From an uncultured Bacteroidales bacterium (lineage in GTDB: Bacteria > Bacteroidota > Bacteroidia > Bacteroidales > UBA932): a stretch of 64,000 nt of DNA. This document shows positions 8,158 to 14,709 of this stretch, in pieces. Location: positions 16,519-80,518 of the forward strand of contig ONEX01000015.1 in assembly GCA_900316955.1 (NCBI GenBank), written 5' to 3'. Numbering within the stretch: position 1 is the stretch's first letter; each line of letters opens with the position of its first letter. The position numbers and the translations under genes are program-made. A model generated the notes under the pieces. That model ran no database searches. It saw only the letters and a program-made list of their open reading frames with translations, and had not been told where the DNA came from.

Positions 8158-9446
8158 CAGGTTGTCTTCGGGAAACGGAGAAGCCATTTCCAGACCGGTA
8201 CCACATTGATGGAGAGACCATCCTTTTCGTAAGTCTCTTCCTGGTCGAAAGTGACAATCAGTGCCTGGTCCAATTTGAACGACCTGTTGAAACTCACGAG
8301 CGCCCCCGCCTCCCGGTCACGGGTCTCTTGAGATGAGAGGTCATAGGAAACCTGGATGGCCGTTTTAATTTCGGGAATGTAGAAGTCCAAGTCCACATCG
8401 CCTCGCTTGTAATAGAATAGACGGGGTTCCTCGGGGTTCCAGTAATGCTTCCTGAGCCAAAGCGCAACAATGTTTTCCAGCAGTTTCGTCTCCCCCTTGT
8501 AAAGATAGAGGTTCAGGAGTCCGTTGTCGATGAAATAGCGTTTGCGAAGCGTCTCCTGCTCCGAGTCCGGCGAGGCATAGTTGGGGATGGAGTAAATCAA
8601 GTAGCTTTCCTCCAGGTATTCCAAATAGTCCTTCACCGTAGGGGTGCTGATCTTCTCACCGGAGGACTTTATAACATGTTCGAAACGTGAGATGGAGGTT
8701 GGCTGCATCACGTTGTCCGCCACTTTCCGGACCAGGAGCCGGAGCTGGCGGTCGTTCCGAATCTTGTGCCGGGTAAGGATGTCACCCATCAGGATCCGCT
8801 GCAACAGGCTGGTAAGCCATTCGCGCTTTCCGACGATGGGGAATGATTCGGCGAAGCCGCCGTTGTAGAAATAGTCGTCGAAGCGTCTCCTCACCTCCAG
8901 TCTGGTATCTGGCTCGTATTCCCAGTTCGGCCCGGGAAGGACTCCATGGTAGGACAAGTATTCCCGCCAGGAAAAAGGGAAAACTTCGCGGATGACGAAA
9001 CTCCCTCCCAGTGTGGAAGCGATTTCCTTGCTGAGCATCCTGGCATTGCTGCCGGTAACCATCACCCGGAATCCGGTCTCCGCCAGCCGGCGGACGAACT
9101 TCTCCCAGCCGTCCACATTCTGGATTTCATCGAGGTATACCTGTGGTTTCCCCGGACCGAACATCTCCTGATAACAGTCAATGGTCAGTCCGAGTTCCTT
9201 GGACTTGATATCAGAGATGCGCTCATCTTCGAAGTTGACGTAGAGGCAGTCCTGGAACGTCGCCTTGGCAGCGGATACCCGTTCTTGGATATCCTGGAAC
9301 AGCAACCAGGATTTTCCAGCCCGCCGGACACCCACGTTTACGTAGCACATGGCATCCTCGTATGATACCGGACGTTTCACAAGTTTCACTAGAGAGATTT
9401 CCAGCTGCTTCTCTCCAATGATGGTTTTGATGATTCCCTTATCCAT
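8157..9446 (-). CDS. AAA ATPase with DUF4143 domain
   Basis: A 429-residue cytoplasmic ATPase of the widespread AAA_14/DUF4143 type. Walker A is GVRRAGKS at residues 39-46 and Walker B is VYLDEIQNV near 104. A sensor-like VMVTGSNARML follows, with the DUF4143 nuclease-like C-terminal region (DVDLDFYIP, then IQVSYDL) at about 200-400. Family members are common in Bacteroidales accessory regions and their substrates are mostly unknown. The gene has its own promoter (9468-9502) and no operon partner. It sits between ~30-bp direct repeats, which hints at acquisition or excision as a unit. Confidence 0.9.
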   Translation of the reverse strand: MDKGIIKTIIGEKQLEISLVKLVKRPVSYEDAMCYVNVGVRRAGKSWLLFQDIQERVSAAKATFQDCLYVNFEDERISDIKSKELGLTIDCYQEMFGPGKPQVYLDEIQNVDGWEKFVRRLAETGFRVMVTGSNARMLSKEIASTLGGSFVIREVFPFSWREYLSYHGVLPGPNWEYEPDTRLEVRRRFDDYFYNGGFAESFPIVGKREWLTSLLQRILMGDILTRHKIRNDRQLRLLVRKVADNVMQPTSISRFEHVIKSSGEKISTPTVKDYLEYLEESYLIYSIPNYASPDSEQETLRKRYFIDNGLLNLYLYKGETKLLENIVALWLRKHYWNPEEPRLFYYKRGDVDLDFYIPEIKTAIQVSYDLSSQETRDREAGALVSFNRSFKLDQALIVTFDQEETYEKDGLSINVVPVWKWLLRFPKTT

Positions 9447-9467
9447 ATCCCTCTAAATTATACTTCG

Positions 9468-9502
9468 CAAAAATAAGAAAATATTTTGAAGTATATTTCA
9501 AA
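9468..9502 (-). promoter_or_regulatory. Promoter of the DUF4143 ATPase gene
   Basis: Minus-strand TATTTTTG (9468-9475) fits the TAnnTTTG -7 box, with TTTG 23 bp upstream (9499-9502). The surrounding 60 bp are strongly AT-rich compared with neighbouring DNA. Confidence 0.55.
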
Positions 9503-9504
9503 AT

Positions 9505-9669
9505 TCAGAAAAACACGCTCAGACCTTCAATCCGGACATCAAGCCTAGCGCAGACATCCCCGAACCGGAGCGCTGTCCTTGATGCCACTACGGCTGCGAC
9601 TACCTCGAAACCAAGTTCGTGAACTTCTACGCCACCTACCGCGCCCCGGGACAGAAGATTGGGTTCTAA
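9505..9669 (+). pseudogene. Relic of a protein C-terminus with an in-frame TGA
   Basis: One plus-strand frame reads a plausible protein tail: TFNPDIKPSADIPEPERCP, a TGA, then CHYGCDYLETKF, VNFYATYRAPGQKIGF and TAA at 9667-9669. Codon use resembles the GC-rich neighbours, unlike the AT-rich DNA on either side. There is no start codon and no upstream body, so this looks like the last ~55 codons of a lost gene. I do not recognise the family. Confidence 0.5.
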
Positions 9670-9678
9670 CCACGAGCG

Positions 9679-9708
9679 AACCTTCCCGCGTCATTCTCTT
9701 GCCTATGT
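9679..9708. repeat. Right copy of the ~30-bp imperfect direct repeat
   Basis: This copy matches 8127-8157 in its AACCTTCCCGC, TTCTCTTGC and TATGT blocks, with only the 4-5 bp between the blocks and one base differing. It starts 10 bp after the stop of the gene relic. The rest of the 335-bp stretch between 9447 and 9781 holds AT-rich promoter-like DNA and nothing else I can name. Confidence 0.6.
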
Positions 9709-9781
9709 AAAATGCATTCGCTATATTTACATAACATAATATGCCAAATCGCAGAAAACCCGCTATTTTTAATACTATATT

Positions 9782-10093
9782 ATGGAATATCGACTGGATA
9801 ATTACTCCCGAAATCCACAATTACTGATGGATCGGATGGCCCATAATTGTCGGGCAAGACGGCTTGAGAAGGGGTATAGCAGGAAGACGCTTTCCGGTCT
9901 TACCGGCATTCCGGCCCCGACGATAGAAAGGTTCGAGAGGACGGGGAAAATATCCCTGGAATCTTTCTGCAGGCTTGTCATCGAGTTTGATTACTTTGAC
10001 GAAATGGTGACTCTGCTCAACCGCACCAAGTACTCGACCTCCCGGGAACTCGAGACGATCAACAAGAACCTGAATAGAAAGAACGGCCGGTAA
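9782..10093 (+). CDS. XRE-family HTH regulator, HipB-like
   Basis: A 103-residue protein with a Cro/CI-type helix-turn-helix at about residues 18-75 (RARRLEKGYSRKTLSGLTG, IPAPTIERFERTG). It closely resembles HipB-like proteins that usually sit next to a HipA kinase toxin. No hipA follows here, so it is either an orphan antitoxin-like regulator or controls nearby genes. It is likely a dimeric DNA-binding autorepressor, though no clear operator was identified. The gene is preceded by AT-rich DNA and separated from the DUF2200 gene by 77 bp. Confidence 0.85.
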   Translation: MEYRLDNYSRNPQLLMDRMAHNCRARRLEKGYSRKTLSGLTGIPAPTIERFERTGKISLESFCRLVIEFDYFDEMVTLLNRTKYSTSRELETINKNLNRKNGR

Positions 10094-10155
10094 TCGACAT
10101 CAATCTCCTTCCTGACACATCGTCTCATTCTACGTGATTATTCGCTATCTTTCAC

Positions 10156-10163
10156 TATCTTTG
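10156..10163 (+). promoter_or_regulatory. -7 box of the DUF2200 gene, nearly leaderless
   Basis: TATCTTTG fits TAnnTTTG and ends only 7 bp before the ATG at 10171, so transcription would begin within a few bases of the start codon. A second partial box (TATCTTTC) lies 11 bp upstream. Confidence 0.5.
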
Positions 10164-10170
10164 ACCCACT

Positions 10171-10518
10171 ATGGACGTATTCGAAATGAAATTCTCCAAG
10201 GTGTTTCCTTTGCTCATCGCCAAGGCGGTGCGGAAGGGACGGACGGAGGAGGAGGTGTTTGCCGTGACAGAGTGGCTTACGGGCTATTCTGAGGAGGAAT
10301 TGCGGGCGATGTTGGGGAGCGATTCGGCCACGTATGGGGAGTTCCTGGAGAAGGCGCCGTGCATGAATCCGGAGCGGTTCCTGGTGAAGGGGAAGATTTG
10401 CGGTGTGCGGGTCGAGGAGATTGAAGAGCCTCGCATGCGAGATTTGCGGATCCTTGACAAGCTCGTTGACGACCTCGCCAAAGGAAAGGCCATCGACAAG
10501 ATTTTAATGAAAAGTTAG
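10171..10518 (+). CDS. DUF2200 family protein
   Basis: A 115-residue cytoplasmic protein that matches the DUF2200 pattern over its length: FSKVFPLLIAKAVRKGRT, EWLTGYSEEEL, and the C-terminal MRDLRILDKLVDDLAKGK. Members are small, widely scattered proteins of unknown function. The start at 10171 places the family core from about residue 6. The next gene (HIRAN) begins 9 bp after the stop, so the two are probably cotranscribed. Nothing in the sequence indicates an enzymatic activity. Confidence 0.85.
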   Translation: MDVFEMKFSKVFPLLIAKAVRKGRTEEEVFAVTEWLTGYSEEELRAMLGSDSATYGEFLEKAPCMNPERFLVKGKICGVRVEEIEEPRMRDLRILDKLVDDLAKGKAIDKILMKS

Positions 10519-10527
10519 TTAAGCCCT

Positions 10528-10983
10528 ATGTTCTACTTCATTCTTGCCGCTGTTGTATTTGTTGCGCTGGTGCTCATTTTCCGGGACGATCATGACCGGA
10601 GGTATGACCAGCGGGGCGGGAGTGAGCGGCAGTATCTGGCGGAGAAGCAGGCGCAGGCTTCGGCGCCGAGGCCGGAGCCGCGGACGAATGCGCGGAAGAC
10701 GATGGAGGCGGAGATTGCGGGGCTGCGGTACTATTGTTCGCTGGTCGATATCGGGCCCATCAGCGGGGTGGTCCGGGCGGAGCCGGACAATGCGCACGAT
10801 CCGCGGGCGCAGGCGGTGGTCCGGGCCGATGGCAAGCTGCTGGGGTACATCCCTCGCGCCGCCCTGGACGAGTTCGAGGCCTTCAATCCCAAGAATCTCC
10901 CCTGCCCTTTCACCGGCCGCATCACCGTGGACACGTCCAACCACCTCTACGGCACCCTCCACATCACCCAGCCCGGGTTCTGA
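10528..10983 (+). CDS. Membrane-anchored HIRAN-domain protein
   Basis: A 151-residue protein with an N-terminal transmembrane helix (FILAAVVFVALVLIF), a charged linker, and a HIRAN domain at about residues 65-150. The domain shows SGVVRAEPDNAHDPRAQAV and GKLLGYIPR, the expected pattern of the family, which binds DNA ends or stalled forks when fused to helicases. Stand-alone, membrane-tethered HIRAN proteins are less common and their role is unknown. It lies 9 bp after the DUF2200 gene. A bidirectional terminator follows at 11041-11072. Confidence 0.85.
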   Translation: MFYFILAAVVFVALVLIFRDDHDRRYDQRGGSERQYLAEKQAQASAPRPEPRTNARKTMEAEIAGLRYYCSLVDIGPISGVVRAEPDNAHDPRAQAVVRADGKLLGYIPRAALDEFEAFNPKNLPCPFTGRITVDTSNHLYGTLHITQPGF

Positions 10984-11040
10984 GCCGGGGTTTAGGCTTA
11001 CAGTTTTTCCACCACCATTGTCTCGCTATCCCAACGCGAA

Positions 11041-11072
11041 AACGGAATCTCCAGACATCTGAAGATTCCGTT
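11041..11072. terminator. Bidirectional terminator between convergent genes
   Basis: AACGGAATCT pairs perfectly with AGATTCCGTT (10 bp), and CAGA/TCTG extends the stem inside the loop. It sits between the HIRAN gene (plus) and the fimbrillin-like gene (minus) and could serve both, although the flanking T-runs are short. Confidence 0.65.
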
Positions 11073-11094
11073 ATTCGACTAAACAGAAGGAGGA

Positions 11095-13401
11095 CTATCT
11101 CACTACTTCAAACGGGATTGAAATAGACTCCATAAAGTAGCCAGATATGTAGTAATTGAGATAGACATAGTCCTTACCGGGTGCCTTGGGGCGAAGGAGC
11201 ATCTCCAGAGGATCGGACTGGTAAGATAGCGTGAAGTACTTGCCGGTTCCTGCGATATACTGATAATCATCTTCCGTTGTTTTTCCGGTACCGACGCCCC
11301 AACTGAAACCATAAAGATAATCCGAATCTAGCACAGGCTCGGCTTTCAACAAATACGACCGACCGGAGTACACCTCCACGGGATCTCCATAAAGCCGGGT
11401 ATCCCTCAGCATTATCTTGACAGGCCGGACACAGATCTGGCACCAGGAATGATAGACACTTCCACTGCTCATCACAATAGAGAGGTTAAGCTCGGCGTTC
11501 TCAATCCAATCCTGCGTTCGAATGGTCACCGCGCGCGAGTCGTCAGACTCCTCCATGGATATGACATCATTGTCCGTTTCCAGAGACCAATTGATAGAAA
11601 CTATTTCATTCACAGGGAGTCCGGTCAAGTCCGCTTCAATGGTCACGTCTTCTTCATCATAGGTAAGCCAAAGCGTTTGCTTGTGCCAATTCACCTCATT
11701 GAACAACAGCGGGACAGAGCGCAGCTCTGGTCCAAAATAGCAATATGCATCAAACCGTTCCTTTGTTTCAGAAATCAGATCGAGAAACTCCATCGCCAAG
11801 TTCACCGAAATATCCCCCCTCTCATCTGCCGGGATTTCGCCGACATGGACGGTCACTTCCGCACCATCGGCCTCATAAGACAGATAAGTGCACCCATCCT
11901 CACCGACATTCCAGACAAAGGACTCTTCATCCAATTCAAGCCAGGATGGTGCCTGGAATTCGACGCTGATGGTGTAGGACTGGCCCGCAACCATGGAATG
12001 GCCATCCACAGCCTCAATAGGCTTTCCATCGATTTTGAGGGTAGCCACATTGTATCCCTCGACCGGAATCGTGATCGGATTGACGTCGGGGGCATCCTTA
12101 CATGTGAGAACCAAGGTCGCTGATTGAGGGAGCGGAGTACGGTAATCCGGAGCCAGCCAACAACCACCCGCCGTTTCTTTTGTGGTCAACCATTCGTCAT
12201 CCGGGGTATAGTCGTCCGGGTACTGGACGCTGACCTCCCACTCATATTGGGATTCAAAGAGGAACGGGTAGCCCTGATCATACCAATACATGTATGTCGG
12301 GAAATAATCCTTGGGTATCCGGAGAACAGGGTTGTCGGAATCCAGTTCGGGGAAGTAAGCCAACGTCTCCGAGGTGAACTTGATCGGAGTGGCTTCTTCC
12401 ATTCGCACGCTGAAAGCCGTAATGCCACCTTCGCGGAAAATGATGCTCCTTTGCTTTCCCCCCGCCCCGAGGTCGACCACCTTCTCGTACATCTTCATCG
12501 AAGGCGTTTCTCCATCGGGAGAAAGCGTCACCTGGATGGCGAAGCTGTCCGTCAGTTGTCCGGAAAGGGTACGGAGCCAGATGACCGCCTCGCCGGCGTC
12601 ATTGACAACCACATTCTGGGGGCTGAACTCGATCTCGCTTCCACCAGGGACCGACAGGACCCGCTCCAATTGAGGGTCATAGGCGAAAGTCCCGGCCCCT
12701 TGCCAGCTACTTCCGGTTGTTAACTTTCCGCTGTACACATAATAACCGGAAGGGAGGTCCTTCAGGGTAATCTTCGCGATACTGCCGATACGGGCGAACT
12801 GAAAATGCAACTCTTCCGGCTGCTCGGCCGATTCGATCATCCGGGAAACAAGCACGTCGCTGCCCGGATCGAAACTCTCGGCCGTGGGAGATTGATTGGA
12901 CATGATGTTGCCGATCAGCATCAGATGGTCCGAGGTGTACTCCTCTCCCCAGAAAGTCTCCCACTCCTCGACAGAGATCTCCTGCCCTGTCCGGTAAACA
13001 GGAAGCATGGACGGATAGGAAGCCAAATAGCGGAACACCTCATTCTCGGGGAGATACGCCTGATTGTCCTCCAATTCAAAATCGTAAATCGCTCTTCTTC
13101 CGCCTTCCTCCAGGGTCGTGGGAGATGCATGATAAGCCCAGGCGGCATGCTCCAGATCGTCCGTCAAGTTGGCATAGATTATTTCTAACAGGACAAGACG
13201 GTCGTTTTCATCCCACCGTACCTGGTACTTGCCAGTCTCCTCGTCCTGAAAAATGCTCGTTCTGGTGTCGTCGGAATCCGCGATGACCCGCAAGGTCCTG
13301 CTTCCAACAGCCACTTCTTCCACCGGCATCTTTTCGGTCTGGCAGCCGACGGTCAACAATGCGCCCAGCAAAGCGACCGGGATTGAAATCGCCCTCTTCA
13401 T
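11095..13401 (-). CDS. Fimbrillin-like surface lipoprotein
   Basis: A 768-residue lipoprotein. I start it at the ATG at 13401 (MKRAISIPVALLG), because a signal peptide with lipobox LLTVGC follows directly; longer in-frame starts overlap the upstream peptide gene. The N-terminal region (TRTSIFQDEETGKYQVRW, then ENDRLVLLEI) is the hallmark of the FimA/Mfa fimbrillin superfamily, as are the embedded beta-rich segments to about residue 310. The remaining ~450 residues look like repeated Ig-like beta-sandwich modules. It could be a fimbrial tip or adhesin, or a surface glycan binder. It begins 1 bp after the stop of the 55-residue gene, so translation is probably coupled. Confidence 0.75.
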   Translation of the reverse strand: MKRAISIPVALLGALLTVGCQTEKMPVEEVAVGSRTLRVIADSDDTRTSIFQDEETGKYQVRWDENDRLVLLEIIYANLTDDLEHAAWAYHASPTTLEEGGRRAIYDFELEDNQAYLPENEVFRYLASYPSMLPVYRTGQEISVEEWETFWGEEYTSDHLMLIGNIMSNQSPTAESFDPGSDVLVSRMIESAEQPEELHFQFARIGSIAKITLKDLPSGYYVYSGKLTTGSSWQGAGTFAYDPQLERVLSVPGGSEIEFSPQNVVVNDAGEAVIWLRTLSGQLTDSFAIQVTLSPDGETPSMKMYEKVVDLGAGGKQRSIIFREGGITAFSVRMEEATPIKFTSETLAYFPELDSDNPVLRIPKDYFPTYMYWYDQGYPFLFESQYEWEVSVQYPDDYTPDDEWLTTKETAGGCWLAPDYRTPLPQSATLVLTCKDAPDVNPITIPVEGYNVATLKIDGKPIEAVDGHSMVAGQSYTISVEFQAPSWLELDEESFVWNVGEDGCTYLSYEADGAEVTVHVGEIPADERGDISVNLAMEFLDLISETKERFDAYCYFGPELRSVPLLFNEVNWHKQTLWLTYDEEDVTIEADLTGLPVNEIVSINWSLETDNDVISMEESDDSRAVTIRTQDWIENAELNLSIVMSSGSVYHSWCQICVRPVKIMLRDTRLYGDPVEVYSGRSYLLKAEPVLDSDYLYGFSWGVGTGKTTEDDYQYIAGTGKYFTLSYQSDPLEMLLRPKAPGKDYVYLNYYISGYFMESISIPFEVVR

Positions 13402-13402
13402 C

Positions 13403-13570
13403 TCAAAACTCTCCTTCATCGTTAAAATCAAACTCATCTCCGGGATAATCACCATTACCGAATTTGACCGGGGTGCCCTTTCCGCCGCCGCTGACAAGCA
13501 AGTTCGTCTCGACGGTTACGATGTACATTTCGCTCTCGGGAGCGATGTACCGTTCTTTTGTCGTCTTCAT
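13403..13570 (-). CDS. 55-residue peptide coupled to the fimbrillin-like gene
   Basis: A small gene starting MKTTKERYIAPESEMY and ending DEFDFNDEGEF. The layout of Lys-rich start, YIAPESE-type motif, hydrophobic middle (VTVETNLLVSGG) and acidic tail recurs in short Bacteroidales proteins found beside surface-lipoprotein genes, as I recall them. It has no signal peptide. The stop codon is 1 bp from the next start, so the pair is one translation unit. Function is unknown. Confidence 0.65.
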   Translation of the reverse strand: MKTTKERYIAPESEMYIVTVETNLLVSGGGKGTPVKFGNGDYPGDEFDFNDEGEF

Positions 13571-13625
13571 ATATTTCGACAGATTAGATGGTAGCCTTCT
13601 CTCAAGCACAAATTTATAAAAAAAT

Positions 13626-14048
13626 TCATACTTTCCCCACCAACTCCTCCAGACTTCCCGCGACGCCGTCGAAGAGCTTGTACATGAGCTCGGGTTCGAC
13701 CATTTCGGGGATGTAGGCGACGACGCGCTTGCCGGCGCCGGCCATCCAGCCGGCTTCGGTGTGCGCGCTACGGCCGCAGGGAAGGACGAGGACGCAGGTA
13801 TCGGCCCAGGTGAGGGCGTCGATGTCGGCCTGGAACTGGCGCTCGGCGAGGGGGTGGTGGAGGCCTTCGGCGTACTGGTCGAAGGTCCATTCGGGGGCCT
13901 TCGGGTCGATGTCAGTCCAATGGAAGCCGGCGCCGCCGTGGGGCGGGTTGCGGAAGTCGTAGACTTCGTGCCCCGCCTCCCGCAGGCGTTGTACCACTTC
14001 GGGGTAGTATTGGTTCCTCCAGCTGGAGGCGACGTAGATCCTGGCCAT
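13626..14048 (-). CDS. Nucleoside 2-deoxyribosyltransferase-like protein
   Basis: A 140-residue cytoplasmic protein starting MARIYVASSWRN. The fold family is recognisable from the N-terminal IYVASSWRN strand-loop, the WTDIDP segment, and the ADTCVLVLPCGRSAHTEAGW motif, where the glutamate is the usual nucleophile of the family. Members cleave or transfer 2-deoxyribose on nucleosides, and many short relatives are of uncertain substrate. It has its own promoter box at 14083-14090 and is divergent from the secreted protein gene at 14156. Confidence 0.85.
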   Translation of the reverse strand: MARIYVASSWRNQYYPEVVQRLREAGHEVYDFRNPPHGGAGFHWTDIDPKAPEWTFDQYAEGLHHPLAERQFQADIDALTWADTCVLVLPCGRSAHTEAGWMAGAGKRVVAYIPEMVEPELMYKLFDGVAGSLEELVGKV

Positions 14049-14082
14049 AGCGCGATTCGTTTGCTTGTTTCCTTGATTGTTT

Positions 14083-14090
14083 CAAAGATA
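14083..14090 (-). promoter_or_regulatory. -7 box of the deoxyribosyltransferase-like gene
   Basis: Minus-strand TATCTTTG, with a leader of about 30 nt. It faces a plus-strand box 24 bp away, so the 108-bp divergent spacer carries two promoters. Confidence 0.55.
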
Positions 14091-14114
14091 CGCATTCTTT
14101 CCGGCAATATTCAC

Positions 14115-14122
14115 TATATTTG
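14115..14122 (+). promoter_or_regulatory. -7 box of the 14156-17927 operon
   Basis: TATATTTG matches TAnnTTTG 33 bp before the ATG at 14156. No convincing -33 TTTG was found. Confidence 0.5.
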
Positions 14123-14155
14123 TTTGTCAAGGAAACAGAAAATCAACTTAAGCAT

Positions 14156-14704
14156 ATGAAAAGAATCATCGCCATCACCGCTCTCGCGTGCGTCCTGACG
14201 TCCGCGTGGGCCCAGGATTACCCGGCCGGCCTGCGGCGGGAAGTCGTCGAGATCGAACAGAACGAGGATAAATATTCCCTGTTCTCCTACAAGGACGAGG
14301 ACGGGACCTTCGGGTACTACTTGAGCCTCCGCCACGAGACCCCGGACCTGGAGATCGAAATCTTCGGCATCCAGGGGTCCATCCCCCACGTCGACGAAAC
14401 CTGCCTGTGCCTGGGCGCGACGAAGGACGAGGTCCTCTCCACCCTCGATTCGCTCCTGGCGCTGACCGACGAAGAGCCCGGGACGACGGCCACCTTCCCC
14501 TGCCGGCGGACTTCCCTGACCGAGCGCCTGACCGTTCCCGACACGGCAGAATGCGTCGTGGTCAAGCCCTTCCTGATGAGCAAGCGCCTCCGCTTCCAGT
14601 TCGACCACGACGGCAAAACCGCCGAGGTCGACCTCTCCCGCTCCACCATCAAATCCCTCCGCTGGAGCGTCGACCTGGACAAGAAACTCGGTCTTAACGA
14701 ATAA
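14156..14704 (+). CDS. Secreted protein of unknown function
   Basis: A 182-residue protein with a clean signal peptide (MKRIIAITALACVLTSAWA, then Q). The mature part is acidic and beta-rich, with a central cysteine pair (ETCLCLG) and a phrase, TKDEVLSTLDSLLAL, typical of small secreted Bacteroidales proteins. I do not recognise a family. It is followed 5 bp later by the propeller-isomerase gene, so it is the first gene of a three-gene operon. Starting at 14156 rather than at the earlier in-frame ATG at 14120 puts the signal peptide at the N-terminus and the start after the promoter box. Confidence 0.75.
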   Translation: MKRIIAITALACVLTSAWAQDYPAGLRREVVEIEQNEDKYSLFSYKDEDGTFGYYLSLRHETPDLEIEIFGIQGSIPHVDETCLCLGATKDEVLSTLDSLLALTDEEPGTTATFPCRRTSLTERLTVPDTAECVVVKPFLMSKRLRFQFDHDGKTAEVDLSRSTIKSLRWSVDLDKKLGLNE

Positions 14705-14709
14705 ACCCT

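Noticed and set aside
9505-9669. TGA as selenocysteine codon in ERCP-TGA-CHYGC
   Set aside because: There is no gene start, no upstream coding body and no convincing SECIS-like hairpin placed after the TGA. A decayed gene is simpler.
9782-10518. HipBA-type toxin-antitoxin pair
   Set aside because: The XRE protein is HipB-like, but the next gene is DUF2200 and not a HipA kinase, and the two are 77 bp apart with a separate promoter.
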